DNA of 64,000 bases. Origin: Deuterostichococcus epilithicus (taxonomy: Eukaryota > Chlorophyta > Trebouxiophyceae > Prasiolales > Stichococcaceae). This document shows positions 13,101-24,369 of this stretch, piece after piece. Location of the stretch: positions 310,001 through 374,000 of the forward strand of contig JAVTLE010000005.1 in NCBI GenBank assembly GCA_033439295.1. The letters run 5' to 3'. How positions within the stretch are numbered: the stretch's first letter is position 1; every line of letters begins with the position of its first letter. The translations under genes and the position numbers were made by a program. The notes beneath the pieces were generated by a model. The model was not told the origin of the DNA, made no database searches, and was given only the letters and a program-made list of their open reading frames with translations.

Positions 13101-14270
13101 GGAGGCGGCGCAGCTCGTGGCCGACTGGACGCTCCAGGACATGGCGCACATGCGGGAGCAGGTGCGACTCGCACATAGGGCCTTGAGCCTGGTCGCCAGA
13201 AAGTGCAAGCCAACGGTTCATAAATCGGAAATGGGATAATTGCTAAAAGGAAAATCTAATAGTGAGGCAAGTGCCGCAGAATGCCGATGGATTGGAGCGC
13301 TTTCAGGCTGCCGCCTGATTGCACTCCGTCGGTCCACAGTCTGTGACCGTATGAAGGAGACGGAGTTCTGTGATGATGCAACCTCTACCATCTGCAAAGT
13401 GCCAGCTCCTTTGCTGCACCCCGTAGCATATACGGAGGATGAATGTGCCAAAGGACAGCAGAGTTACATTATCACGGACCTCTGCCTACCCTTATACGAA
13501 TGCGTTGCTTTCAGACCTGAATTGTGTTGTAAGGCATCTGACGGCCGTGACCGTTCGAGTGTTGCATACCAGCTTGGCTCCCACAGTGCGCTTTCTGTTG
13601 GTCCACAGCCTGCTGCCCCGCTCACGTGCTGCGGCCGCACTGCCCGCAGGTGCCGCGGTTGGCGCTCAAGACGCCCTTCCGGGACGGCACCATCCAGGAC
13701 GTTGCCAAGCAGGTGGGCGCCGGATTGCCATGATCACCATTCAAGTGATATGTCGAGGGCAACAAGAGTCGACAGAATGAATCACACGCATCGCGCGCGG
13801 GCGGCGCCGTCCCATGTGTTGGCCAGCCGTAAGTGTGGCAGCCAAGGGAGGGATCGCGGGGCAGTCACCACAGCTGGTGGCTGTCGGCCTGCTGCAAGGC
13901 GCCGCCGGTGCAGGGCAGTGCAGCAGGAGACTCGACCGTGCCACAGTGACGGCGTCGCCTCAACCGTGTCGCTGGGGCCCACCAGAACCCGGCCATAGCG
14001 GAGGGGGATGCTGCGAGCACACAGCCAAAAGGAGGATCTGCAGACCAAGGGTCCAGCAGCTGCTCACACACACTCACCGCTGTGCAGGTGCTGGCCATCT
14101 CGCGGCGAGGGCTGCAGGCGCGCGGCAACGCGGAGGAGAAGTTCCTGGCGCCGCTGGAGGCCATTGCGGAGTCGGGCGTCACGCTGGCAGAGCAGATGCT
14201 GCAGCGCTACGAGGGCAGCTGGGGCGGCGACGTGTCGCACGCCTACGACGAGTCCGACTTCCAGTACTGA
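7175..14270 (+). CDS. GSH1: Glutamate-cysteine ligase, plastid type
   Basis: Joins L-glutamate and L-cysteine using ATP, the first step of glutathione synthesis. Eleven exons keep phase throughout: 7175-7497, 8146-8273, 9036-9166, 9824-10000, 10721-10879, 11270-11373, 11682-11755, 12244-12380, 13069-13161, 13650-13712 and 14088-14270. They give 523 residues, the normal plant length. Plant-type motifs run in order: [62 protein letters not shown] and KTPFRDG. The first ~75 residues from the ATG at 7175 are Ser/Arg-rich and look like a plastid transit peptide; starting at the ATG at 7397 would leave about 449 residues and remove it. The Cys pair behind the redox-switch disulfide of plant enzymes (CC2, Brassica juncea Cys186-Cys406) is present in HQTCAE and NICALP. 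The second pair (CC1) is absent: the sequence reads YISAAG and KLPALPG. Several exons have decayed partial copies in neighbouring introns, listed separately. Confidence 0.95.
8026..8085 (+). repeat. Decayed copy of GSH1 exon 2
   Basis: A 21-base stretch (aagctggccatcaaggcggg plus c) at 8044 is identical to exon 2 at 8165, 121 bases downstream. The flanks are recognisable but diverged. It encodes DKLAIKAG instead of EKLAIKAG, and the acceptor site is lost. Confidence 0.85.
8907..8975 (+). repeat. Decayed copy of acceptor plus 5' half of GSH1 exon 3
   Basis: gctgccgcaggcaag is followed by a frame reading [13 protein letters not shown], matching [17 protein letters not shown] of exon 3 about 120 bases downstream. 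The intronic bases before the acceptor are copied too. Confidence 0.88.
9209..9276 (+). repeat. Decayed copy of 3' half of GSH1 exon 3
   Basis: The frame reads [17 protein letters not shown], matching [17 protein letters not shown] about 112 bases upstream. The donor GTGAG has become AGGTCC. Exon 3 is thus flanked on both sides by partial copies of itself. Confidence 0.88.
9690..9785 (+). repeat. Decayed copy of acceptor plus start of GSH1 exon 4
   Basis: The frame reads VKTLEDKVG then RFLSFQSAS, matching [21 protein letters not shown]. The similarity starts inside the intron (gctgaacacctcttgctgtt against gctgaaaaacaccttgtgct), so the repeated unit spans the splice junction. The AG of the acceptor has mutated to AA. 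Confidence 0.87.
10517..10580 (+). repeat. Decayed copy of start of GSH1 exon 5
   Basis: The frame reads [19 protein letters not shown] against [20 protein letters not shown] in exon 5, about 200 bases downstream. Confidence 0.8.
11418..11440 (+). repeat. Exact copy of 3' end and donor of GSH1 exon 6
   Basis: Twenty-three bases starting ccatgtacttcgtcaacagg match the true exon 6 end and donor at 11355-11377 exactly. Two GTGA donors therefore lie 63 bases apart. Reading through the first meets an in-frame stop at once, so the first is probably the one used. Confidence 0.9.
11622..11663 (+). repeat. Short tandem repeat in GSH1 intron 6
   Basis: Two copies of a ~21-base unit containing accatggcactgcctgact lie end to end just before the exon 7 acceptor. 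Confidence 0.85.
12128..12166 (+). repeat. Decayed copy of start of GSH1 exon 8
   Basis: gcgcaggcgtc leads a frame [12 protein letters not shown], corresponding to [12 protein letters not shown] about 113 bases downstream. The acceptor CAG is kept. Confidence 0.65.
12949..13003 (+). repeat. Decayed copy of start of GSH1 exon 9
   Basis: After an intact CAG the frame reads [18 protein letters not shown], matching [19 protein letters not shown] about 116 bases downstream. Confidence 0.82.
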
Positions 14271-15081
14271 GGTCGGCACGAAGCAGCGTCGGAGGCTCCG
14301 GCGTGTCCAAGGGGGCGGCCAGGGCCAGCTGTGCGGCGGCAAGGCGCTGCTGGCCGCTAGCTGCCGCGCTTCCACCTGTCAGGAGGTCAAGGGAGTGCCG
14401 CCTGCCAAGGTTACCGCCAGCACTCGTGCAAGCTCCCATGGGCTCCATGGCACAGGCAGAGGAATACCGATGGGCGTTGTTAGACGAGGCGCAACGCCTC
14501 AATACATGCCTGGACGGTTGTGGCAGTTGAAACACAAGCATGAGAAGTGATGCACAATACTGGCACGAGTCAGATCGGAGCGCACGCTGGGTTTCATCCA
14601 TTGAAGTGACGGTCGGTTGCGGGACTTAGCTAGTCAAACTCAAGTATCGGATGGCGCTCTGGATTTAAAGCGCGCAGATTCTTTGGATTTCCGAGAAACC
14701 TCCTTACAAGTCGCCTTGGTCCAATGCAAGAGCTTCGAGATCATATTGGACATGACTACCCTTCTGAAGCCTGTTTCTCTGCTCAAGTCGCTTGCTCCCT
14801 GGGGCGCAATGTTCTCGGCCAAAGAGCGAACGACAGTGAGGAAATGTGCTAATGCCAACATGTACACGAGCACAGCGCCGGAGAGTTGGGGAACGCAACC
14901 TGTTGCGACGCGGTGCCACTTCTGTGCCCCAAGTTCATGGTCTTGTGACAGTTCCTGTGCGTGAATCTTTGACTGCAGGGCGGACTGCTCAGAATATGCT
15001 GTTTGACACTCAGTCACTTAGTATTAGGTCCCCGGAGGCTCCACCGGTTGCGCTCAGCCTCCGCGATTGCCGGGCAGCGCG
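14271..15081. other. Intergenic region between convergent genes
   Basis: Lies between the stop of GSH1 and the stop of the FNR-like gene on the opposite strand, so it should hold two 3' UTRs. I see no supported gene here. Confidence 0.5.
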
Positions 15082-18000
15082 TCAGAAGAAGTCGCAGAAG
15101 AGCACGCGTTCCCGCGCGATGCCCTCCATCACCAGCCGCCTACTCAGCGCCGCCACCACCTCTCCTGCGGAGAGGCAGCGTGTCCGGGGTCGATGGCACT
15201 GCTGGGCAGTGCCGCCAATGTAGGCAAGGCAGGCTAGGCAGGCAGGCAGCTGTCGCACAAACGGCTGGGGAAACAGCCTGGAGCATAGCACGCACACGCA
15301 GCTGCTTCTTCCGCTGAGCGGCTGCCACCAGCCCCTCCATCAACGCAGCAGCAGCAATGTGCAGCAGCATCGGGAGGCACAGCATGTCACAACAGCGCAG
15401 ACTCTGCTTGCATGGCTCGGCTGCACGTTGTGCCGCCCACCTGGCAGGCCGCCGATGAGCACGGCCGCATCTGACGCCGCGCTCCCGCGCAGTGCGGTCG
15501 AGAGACTGCCGCCCTGACACAGGGTGTCCACGATTGCGTCCTGCGGGCGGACACGAGTGGGGCTCAGCCCTTGGAGACTGACTATGGCTGGTGCGTGGCA
15601 AACACGGGGCTCAGCCCTTGGAGGTGTGCAGCGGCCGGAGTGTGCTGACTCGCCAGCTCTGTTGCTTGTGTCATATATGAGCAGCAAACCTCCAACCTAC
15701 TGAGCAGCACTGAGTCGCCGGCCTCGATTTCGAACTAGGCAAGTCTCGACGTGAGGAGTTCTTCTAAAGGGACCAATCGGGATCGCGCACCGCGAGAGCA
15801 AGGTTGCACTCGGCCTGCGGCTGCGCCAGCTCCTGGAGGAATATGGGCTCCACTGTCGCCTGCATATCGTGCAGGGCTTAGAGTTTAGGATTGAGGTGTC
15901 CTCACATGGCTTCTTGCCTTTGTGGTCGGAAGCAGAGGGTGCAACCCGTCAGAGACGGCACGCTGCGCCGCCTCCCTAGGCGTCAAAACAGGCCGAGCGA
16001 CCAGCGTCTCTGTGCCGGCACCGGAGTCGGCACAGCGTATCGCAGCGCGCAATGTAGACTGAGGCATGTGCCGCGGCAGGATCCGGGCGAAAATCACAAG
16101 TTCCTTGCCCAGCTGTGCCAGGGCCAGCGCTAGATGCCACCGCTGTGATATTCTCAAAACCTTCGCAGAGACTTCCCGAAGACAACCCCATCACAGAGGT
16201 GGGCAATGGTTTGGCCAGTCCTCTGTGGAGGCACGCCATGCCGAGAAGGCTCTGCCAGCTGCTGGACAACCTCCGCATCAAGACACGTCCAGTCAGCGTA
16301 GGGACCCAGGTTTGCGTGTGCACCGCGGCGGCAGCTGCAGTGGTGGCGGCAGTCGATTTCCACATCCATCCTTCCACTTTTGCATGCCGAACCAACACTG
16401 TGCTTGTGCTGTCTGCTGTACATCATGCTGCATTTGATGTACGCAATTTGATGCGCGATCGTCGCTGCAGCGCACCCCGTTAGCGCGCCATGTGTCCCAA
16501 TCGGAAACGTAGGCAGCCGCCTGCATCGACGGCGCGGCGTAGAACAGCGCCACCGCCTGCTGCGTCGCCGCGGCCTGCACAGCAGCCAGGTAGCGCGCCA
16601 CTCGCCGTGTGCGCCTTTTTAAGTGAGGGGGCGCATGCAGCGGTCACAGCCGGGCGCAGCTGCCATGCGTCAGTGCAGCACAGCAGCAGACATGCCAGAG
16701 ACCTCACATGGACAGAGGGCCGTGGCGCTGGCCAGTCACACTTGTCCGGCAACCTCCACACCCTGGATACAAGCAGCCTGGGCAGCATGACCTGACCATT
16801 GGCTGCTCGCCCTGCACAGCGACCAACACACGGGAGCGGGCCCATGGTCTTCCTCGCCATTCCCTTTCCTGGAAAGGGTATACCTGCAAGGGCGGCCACT
16901 CCATGGCGGCGCGCAGCGGCGCGATGCCCCGCGCCCCTGCGCCGATGAGCAGCAGCGGCCGCGCGTCCTCCAGCGCGCTCGTGAGGCTGACCACCGAGCT
17001 GAGCAGCGACGAGTACCTGCCAGGATTTTGAGGTTCAGGGTCAGTTTGAGTTGTCATGATGCATCAGGCTGGCCGGGTTCCACAAGGGCGTGTTGATGGG
17101 AAAACCTCCTGCAATGTCTGGTGTGCGTGTCTTCGCGCGTGCTCCAGCGCGCTGGCCGGCTCACTGCCGAGCTCGGTGGCAACTAAGAGCTGGCTCGGTC
17201 CCGAAGCTGGACTTGCAGCACCATCAGGGTGGGGTCGGGACTTGCAACGGGAGCAGGCTCCACGCCTCATTGGCCACATAGACGGGGTTGCACATGAGCG
17301 ATCAACTCTTGGTGGCAAGCCAGTCTTACTTTACCTCTTCAGGACACATGCCCGCTGAGCGTCCAGCCCCCCCCGGCCACAGGGTAAAGCAGGGGAGCAG
17401 CTGTCCTGTCGGTGTGATGGTCGGGAAGGAGGAAGCGGGATGCGGCGCACCCGCGTCCCAGGACCTCGCTAACTTGCAGCTGCGAGCCGGGCCCGAGGCC
17501 CATGAGCGCCGAGCCGCCGTTGCTGCCGCCGCCGCTGGCCCGCCGCTCCACCAGCACCTGGCGCGCGCCAGCACAAGGGTTTGGATGAAGGGAATACTGG
17601 GGGGGGGTCTTGTGCGCGCCAGCCAGGCTGCTGGCATCGAGGCGGCTGACAAGCCGGAGTCGCCTCCGGCCATGGCAGAGCGGCTGCAGGTGCGGTGACA
17701 CCGGAGGTGGCAATCGGTGGAGATGTGTGGCTGAGACCCGCAGGCCAGGAGCGGAGTGGGGTGCCGCCCATGGGCTGTAGACTGGAATGCTGTTGCAGCC
17801 CACCCGGACACAGAGTCCAGAAGTTTCTGGTGGCACCACAGGCGGGCTGTGAACGTCCAAAAGAGACGATTCCTGTGGCCACCTCAATGATGAAGGCATC
17901 AAGCGACAAAGAGCCCGCCCACACATGCGTCAGTTCGAGATTCCTCGCCCTGAAATCCTAAAACAACTGAGTTCAGGGGAGCCAGATCGTCGTCAGAGTG

Positions 18001-19066
18001 GTTGTCACTCCTGAAGAGGAGCACCTCGATGATGGAGGCGTCCAACAGCGAGGAGTCCGCTCGCGCGTCGATAGGCGAGCTCGCGATCGGCAGCAGCGCC
18101 TGGGCCGCATTGCCGCTGGCGTCCGGCGCTGCGGCCGCCGCGCCACCGCCGCCGCCGTTGGCACTGCCGCTGGGGGCCGCCGCGGCAGGTGGGCTGCCCT
18201 TGTCATCGCCGCTGCCCAGCCGCACAGCCACATACTGACCCGGCACCTGTGGCCGTGACAAAAAGCCCAAAGATCAGGTTGCAGTGCTTGCTAGGATTCC
18301 TGCGGGCTTTCGACTGCCGAGCAGCGCGGTCGCAGCCATGGCCGCCGCCTCTGCAATGCAGCTACACGACAGCGCGTGGTGCAGTATGCCAGCAACAGAA
18401 GAAGACTTCGAATTCAAACCCGATCAGGAGACACGCAGATGCAGCAAGGCACCTGGTATGCGTCAATCCAGCGGGGCTCCGCCTGGTGGCGCGGCATCCG
18501 CCGCCCTTCCATGAATTGAACCGCATCCGCCACGCTGAGCACCAGCGTGCGAACACTGCCGTCTGCACTCGCCGCTCTGTGGTTCAAAGGCCAGCTGGTC
18601 GTATCAGGACAGTGTTGCGGGCGCCACATGGTGATGATGCTGCGTCGGCGTGGTGCCGCCCTGTGCCACGAGTGCGCTTCCGGCTGGCTCGCTGCAGCAG
18701 CAGTCACGATCTGCAGACGTTGCAGAACCTCCCGTGACTTGCAGCAGATGCAGGGCATGTGGCAGTTGAGGAGAGCGCTCACTTGTTCTCGACAACGGTC
18801 GCCTCCCGCCAATGCATGTTGGCCCGAGCGTCGGCGCGGCCCGCCAGCAGCTCGGTACCAATCTGGATGTCGCCGTCGCCGGCCTCTGCACTCACGCTCA
18901 GGCCGTACGTGCGGCGGGCTGAGCTGCCAGCATCCCTGTGCAGGCTGAAGGCCTTCCTAAAAGCCACTCTGAGGTTGCCAGAAGGCAGGCGGATGCTTGC
19001 AGCCTGCTTCACATCGTGTCTGCATCGTGTAGATGATGCAAGAGAGCTGCAGGACGCCTTGTGCAT
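15082..19066 (-). CDS. Plastid FAD/NAD(P)-binding oxidoreductase, pKIWI502-like
   Basis: Ferredoxin-NADP-reductase-fold flavoprotein of the fruit protein pKIWI502 family. Its physiological substrate is not settled from sequence. Nine exons, in gene order: 19066-18783, 18576-18453, 18246-18025, 17557-17451, 17016-16884, 16574-16476, 15859-15791, 15540-15441 and 15164-15082. Phases agree and total 406 residues. Residues 1-55 are Ser/Arg-rich, like a transit peptide. The FAD domain carries AYQVPGQYVAVRL and LLPIASSP; between them is an Ala/Gly/Ser insertion of about 30 residues. The nucleotide domain carries VLGRGYSSLL and LLLIGAGARGIAPLRA, then YVSDWDTW. The C-terminus (SDAAVLIGG, then EVVAALSRRL and ERVLFCDFF) matches the family's VLCG...EEVT...KILKNF end. 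The short seventh exon (ATVEPIFLQ...) is the least certain; it was chosen by phase and by fit to the family's VVPVLSQ segment. Confidence 0.85.
15559..15623 (-). repeat. Direct repeat inside an FNR-like gene intron
   Basis: ggggctcagcccttggag occurs at 15559-15576 and again at 15606-15623, just upstream (gene sense) of the exon ending at 15540. The unit is purely intronic but lies beside the acceptor. Confidence 0.9.
17136..17183 (-). repeat. Decayed copy of 5' part of the FNR-like exon 16884-17016
   Basis: On the minus strand it reads SALEHARRHA against SALEDARPLL of the true exon, with LLVATELGSEPA before it matching LLSSVVSLT. Offset is about 175 bases on the acceptor side. Confidence 0.8.
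17877..17922 (-). repeat. Decayed copy of 3' end of the FNR-like exon 18025-18246
   Basis: ccacctcaatgatgaaggca matches cacctcgatgatggaggcg at the exon end, about 143 bases away on the donor side. Confidence 0.75.
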
Positions 19067-19612
19067 TGCGCCAGAAGGTGAATTTGACGGTCGATGAAAT
19101 TTTGCCGTCGGGTGTCAGCCAAGCTGACAACTTTTGGATCTGTTGCGTCCGCTATGGAATGTTGAAGGCATGACCAAGATGTGTGAGTGCGGCACAGCTC
19201 ATTGCAAGTGCTGAGCTGGACTGTGAGTGTCTCCCGCCAGATCTCTTGTTCCGAGAGATCCTCCGATACACAGTGCATGTTGGGAAGCATCTGTAAAAGA
19301 ATAGAAGTTTGCCATGAATCTGGACCGAGCATGATACTGTACAGCAATTGCCTGCTGCAGGCCTCGCCTCTCAGGCTCACCGGCGGAGCTCCGAAATGCA
19401 CTGCGTCGGCGGCATCTCGCACTAAGGTCCCACACAAGCCGTGCAATTTCTTGTGCAGACACACTAGAGCCATGATGGCATCTATGATATACCACTTACA
19501 AGCATTCAACCTGCAGTCCACGTCCGTGTAACGGCATTTGCACCAGGCACCCTGTTGCTGGCAGTGCTTCAACCTGCCCCACTTCTCGTGTTGACTGGGA
19601 AGTAATGACGAA
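19067..19612. other. Divergent intergenic region
   Basis: Lies between the start of the FNR-like gene and the first supported exon of the next plus-strand gene. An upstream presequence exon of that neighbour could lie here, but I could not identify one. Confidence 0.4.
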
Positions 19613-22600
19613 ATGATAACACTGAATGTCTGTGATCTGGTTTTGCACAAGGCGGGCAGCCAGCGCGCAGGGTCGTTGCCCGGGCGCAGTGGCGGCAATG
19701 TGGTTGCCGCCGCCGGCGCTGCAATCCCAGGACCTGAGGCGCTCGTCCCCTCCATCATCTTTCCCGAGGTGCAGAGTTTTCATCAGTCCATCCGCAGGAA
19801 GGCGTTTGCTGTGCACACTCTCAACACCGTGATGCGACATCCTAATTCCATCATATACTCTGCACTCCCAGATCTCCGATGATCCAGGTGGAATGCCATC
19901 ATCTGGTGGTGCGCCACATGTGGACGCAGACTGTACGGAATGCTGAGCTTTAGCCCTGAACGAAGGATAGTTTGTGCGCCGTGCAATTTGTGCAGCTGGC
20001 GGAGCGGCTGGCGGCGCAGGCGCCGCTGCGCTCCGCGCGCGGCCGCCTTGCAGAGCAACAGGCCCGGCTGGACGGGCTCAAGGCCAGAGCAGCGGAGCTG
20101 CAGTGCGCCCACGCTGTCGTGCAGGCCGAGATCGGGGATGTGCAGCGCGTCATCGGTGCGCACCCAGCACTCAGCTTCGCCTGTGTCCCAGCACCAGCGC
20201 AGCTCTCATTCACGTTGAATCAAGCCAACACCTCTGCTGTCGACATGCTGATGGACGGCTCGGCGTTGCGCCTTACTGCTCTGTGCTAGCGACCCTTTGA
20301 TGGACGGCCGCCGAACTGCATCTCAAGAATGTGGTTGTACAGACTGCTGTAGCGCCGTTCGTCTCCCTCGGCAGCTATCAGACCAAGGCTGTTCTCTTCA
20401 CCGGTCAGCCGCTACTAGTGTACTCGTCTGTGCAGACCACTCGACGGCGGAGGTGGACGCTGTGCAGGCAGAGCTGCTGCGCCGTGGCGGGCTAACCGCT
20501 GGGCGGCCACCCGGCAGCCGCCGCTGGCGCCCTGTGGCCACGGAGATGTCCAAGCGCGTGCGCTGGGTTGCCAAGCTGCAGGCGCGCTTGGCAGTAAGTG
20601 CAGTCAGTGTGTAGGGAAATGTGTGCATTGTTGATGATGCTGGTGGCCTGCAACACATGCATCAGGTGCAAGCCCTGCAGTCATGGCATGTAATGCCGCC
20701 TTGAGAGATGCAGTAGGGCTGGCGGGCTCGATGCTGCTCTGCAGTGCGAGCCTTGCATTTCAGAGCCGTTTCTGTCTGCAGGAGCGTGCTGAGCTCGCCA
20801 TGGACAATCTGACTTAGCCGCTTTTCACTCCGGCAAGTTAATGGCATACTTGAACCCGCAGCGCATGACAGTCAGATTCTGCGACCTCTGCAACATGCAG
20901 GGATGTATCAGTCAAGCTCCTGCGCACATCATCAGGCTCAGATGCTTTTTTTGGAATAAATCAGGCGGTCTGTGAGCACGACGTAAAGCCAGTTTTGTGT
21001 TGATGCATGAGCGCAAGCGCCAGAGGTTCACACAAGAAAAACGCGGTACCGCATGCCCAGACAAGCCGTGTAAAGCAACTCATGACTCCATTGGCGCGCC
21101 TGATGCGCTGCAAGTCACGACGTTGTCCAGCGCCAGGCTGCATGCACGTATATTGTACAGCGCCACAGGGGCCGCGGCAGATATTTCTACACTTGATGGC
21201 AGCTTTGTACAAGTGAGTTTTTGCAGCAAAAAGGCTCGGTATTCAGCATGCTGGGTCATGTGAGATGGTTGGCTTGGCACTCCTGAATCAATGGACACCG
21301 AATGCTGCAGCCAGGATGGGCATCGAGCCGCCGGTGCTTCCGCCATTCATCGACTCGACTTGAGAGCTGTCACAACTGGTTGGATTATAGCTTACAGTAA
21401 TCTGATCCTGCTTCAGCTGCCGCAGCGATCTCGGCTAAAATCCTGGCAATCGTAGCTGAAAAGGCGTGTCTTCGTTCCGTCTCTGACAAGCAGGGGCGAT
21501 GTGTTTGCCGCTAATGAAGCGCCGCCCAGGGCACTTGCAACAGCCTGCTGCACGCAGATGATGTGCATCATGCATTACACGTCTTTGAAAAGCTGGTGCA
21601 AAGCTGTAGTCAAGCTTGCTTGTGTCCCACTGCAGACGTTGCAATGACATCTGTGACACACTGTGAAAGCTGGCAGCTTTCTGAGGCAGCAGTAGTCTTG
21701 CTGCAGGGTTCAGGAAGTGTGTGGCGCTGTGTGATAGCACACACTATATATGTCGGCCACAAGCGCACCCGCCGGCGGCGCGGCTGAGGCGCCGCGGCGT
21801 TCTCCAGAGGCAGGCATCAGCTGAATGCCTGTCAGATATCGAGAAGTACAACCATTTGTCCACACGCTATTGCACAGCACCAGTTTCTGCCCAGCAGTGC
21901 CTGTGCCAGACTAGCCAGCAGCAACAAAAAGGACGGCAGCAAGCTTAACACGCCCTTGCCACATCCCACACTAACATCATGCATTGTAGCGTGATTACCT
22001 GTCACCTGCTGCAGCAGTGCAGGCGCTGCTGATTTGTCCGATTTGCTGCATGGCTTAAACCCAGCGACTTAATGGCGGAGAAACACCTTGGTATCAACCG
22101 ACCGCAGCTGCGCCGACGCGGCCGATGATGCGCATGCATTCATCGATGTTCGAATGTCAGCACCATTCGCGCTGGCAGCAGGTGGTGCTGATCCTACTTT
22201 ACAAGCGCCTGGAGGATCAGCAGAGCGTCCTGAACAAGATCAAGGCCGGCGCGGCGGATGAGGCGGCGGTCGTGCGAGAAGTGGAGATCAAGTCCCGGGA
22301 GCTGTCCGCAGTCATTGCCTCCAGGCTGCAGGCACCAGCAGCCGGTGCGCACCACCAAAGCGGTGATGCCGCCGCATGGATCATAAGCAGAGCGTTCTGT
22401 TTCTCGCTGCGACGCGACTGGCAGCATGCCAGGGCCTCGCATGCGCTCCAGGATGCAATGTTCCACGGCTCCGATTTTTTTGGGCAATCCATACTGGCGG
22501 CGCAGTGCAAGTTGTCACGACCTTCGTTGGCTCACCTGCCGCAGCTGCTATGATAGTGATGCTGCATGCAACTTAGCATGTCCGCACACATTTCTCGAAG

Positions 22601-23449
22601 CGCGTACAGCTCCTATTGCCTGTGCACAGCAGGCGAGGAAAAACTTGCGCTGGGCATTGCGAGTGGCGCGGAAGCCGAGGAAGCCGAGGAAGCTGCGGAA
22701 GATAGGGAATGCGCAGCGACGCTGGTCCTGGCGCAGCGCAACCTCGACGAGGAGGCGGCAAAGACCGCCGCAGACCTGAGCCAGCTGGAGGCCTCGGCAG
22801 CGGCGCTTCAGCGCAAGATTGATGCCACGCAAAAGGGCATCGGTGAGCAATTTCGGCTGTGCACCCATGCTTTGTGCGAGGACTGGGGCGTTGCCAATGG
22901 CTACAGTCATGGCATGCACCGGCGTGCCGGCGCCAGCGTGAACAAATGTCCAAAGCCCTCTTCCAGCCTGTTGCCGGCAGCGGGGCTTGCGACCGTTTTG
23001 CAGCAGGCTATGGCAGCCCCATTGCTTCCACCTTCAGACCGACCGTCTGCTGCAATGCCTCCAGAGCGGGCCAAGGCCGTGGTAAAGGAGGCCGAGCAGG
23101 CGCTGGCGGACCCAGAGGCACGTGCCGCAGCCGCCGCTGGTGGCGCCAGCTGGGAAGTCCAGCTGCGGGTGAGGCACCAATACACCATCAATGCACAGTA
23201 CGAAAGGAACGTATGCAGCTGCATGTATGGTCTGGATCCGAGAGCAGCAGTCTGATGAGCGACGGCCGCCAAAAAGATTTGTGCGGTCTTCGACCTCCCC
23301 TCTCATCTGCATCCGTTGCCTGCACCACAAGTACTGCGAAGCACGGCAACCTCAGAGCGGACTGCCCAATGTTATGGCTCGCTCTGCAGGAGCGCGTCCT
23401 CAGTGCCCTGAGCTTCACGACTACCGTTGCATCCTCGGCGGATGTCTGA
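19613..23449 (+). CDS. Coiled-coil protein, tandem family member 1
   Basis: Function not recognised. Exons 19613-19768, 19996-20155, 20436-20593, 22182-22344, 22633-22842, 23065-23168 and 23390-23449 keep phase and give about 336 residues. The middle is helical and coiled-coil-like (LAERLAAQ, EQQARLDGLKARAAEL, LYKRLEDQQSVLNKIKAG, AAALQRKIDATQKG). The last exons (EQALADPEARAAAAAGGASW, then ERVLSALSFTTT) align with the corresponding exons of the next gene (EAMLADPEWRAAVVAAGWD, then DRILIGLDVCLR). Donor and acceptor phases are identical, so the two are paralogues. The N-terminus is uncertain: the first exon ends in EALVPSIIFPE, like the third exon of the next gene, so one or two upstream exons with a presequence may be missing. 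Confidence 0.6.
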
Positions 23450-24369
23450 CCGCCTGACATGGGTTCAGAATGCCTGGTGAGGCATTGATCTGCTGGCAGT
23501 CTGCTGGTGAAACGTGCACAGATACTGGAACCACATTGTTGTGCTAGCCATCAAATTGCGCCGTCAGAACTGCCTTGCCTACGCCGTGCTGCTCCGATGC
23601 GCAGGTGACGCATATTCGGAGAAGCTTTGCGGGTGATGCATGACTGCAAGCGAAGGAATGTGGCGTTGATGGGCATGGCGTGGCGACGTTTGCAGCAGAT
23701 GGCCGTATTTTTTGCGCATGAATTGGCCACTAGACGGTAACCAGTACTCAACAGACCATTGCAGCAGCTGCCAGGAGGTGGATATCTTGGCAGCAAGATC
23801 CTTGGTTAAGCAAGATCCTCAACACAACTGTTTGTTGAGTGGCACTCAAGAAGCGGTCGGCTGTGTACATGAACATTTACAGCGCTTGCGCCGTAGAATG
23901 CCGTACAACCGCCGCCATAGTATAGCCGCATATGGCGGCGTATTGTCAAACCACCAGAATAAGCAGTTGTGATCGCCACGTCGACGTTATCAGGCGGCGT
24001 AAAAAACACTGCATCTAGATTTTTTACACACTGCGGTGGAGCCTCCTGCAAGGCTAAAAGTAGGGCAGCGTATACAATGCATGGCAGCGCCGCTGCACCT
24101 GAGCTGTGGTCACGGCATGCAAGTGTGTGTGCGTACAAACTCTGGTGTTCTCGCATGTGATACAATGCGTTTATGTGGCGCCTGAGCGACGGGCGGTGGG
24201 ATGAACGTGCGAGAGGTGTGCCCCCTCAGAATTTATCGGTGGCACAGAAACCTTGGGGTGCCTGCACAACGACTGCGAAAGCCATTAACGTTTCATGAGA
24301 GTCGAAGCAAGCGGTACAGAATGAACACGAGCAACTCAACCGTCTGCAGCACTCTCTGAGCAACTTGCC
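23450..24369. other. Intergenic region in the tandem array
   Basis: Separates array members 1 and 2. It is lower in GC than the exons and holds no frame I can support. Confidence 0.45.

Noticed and set aside
10815-13700. Shared bases cgcccttccgggacggca in GSH1 exons 5 and 10
   Set aside because: Both encode known conserved SPFRDG / TPFRDG motifs of the family at their normal positions, so this is not one of the junction duplications.
15716-15760. ttcgaa-type T-loop look-alike on the minus strand
   Set aside because: No matching stems. It lies in an intron of the FNR-like gene and no cloverleaf could be drawn.
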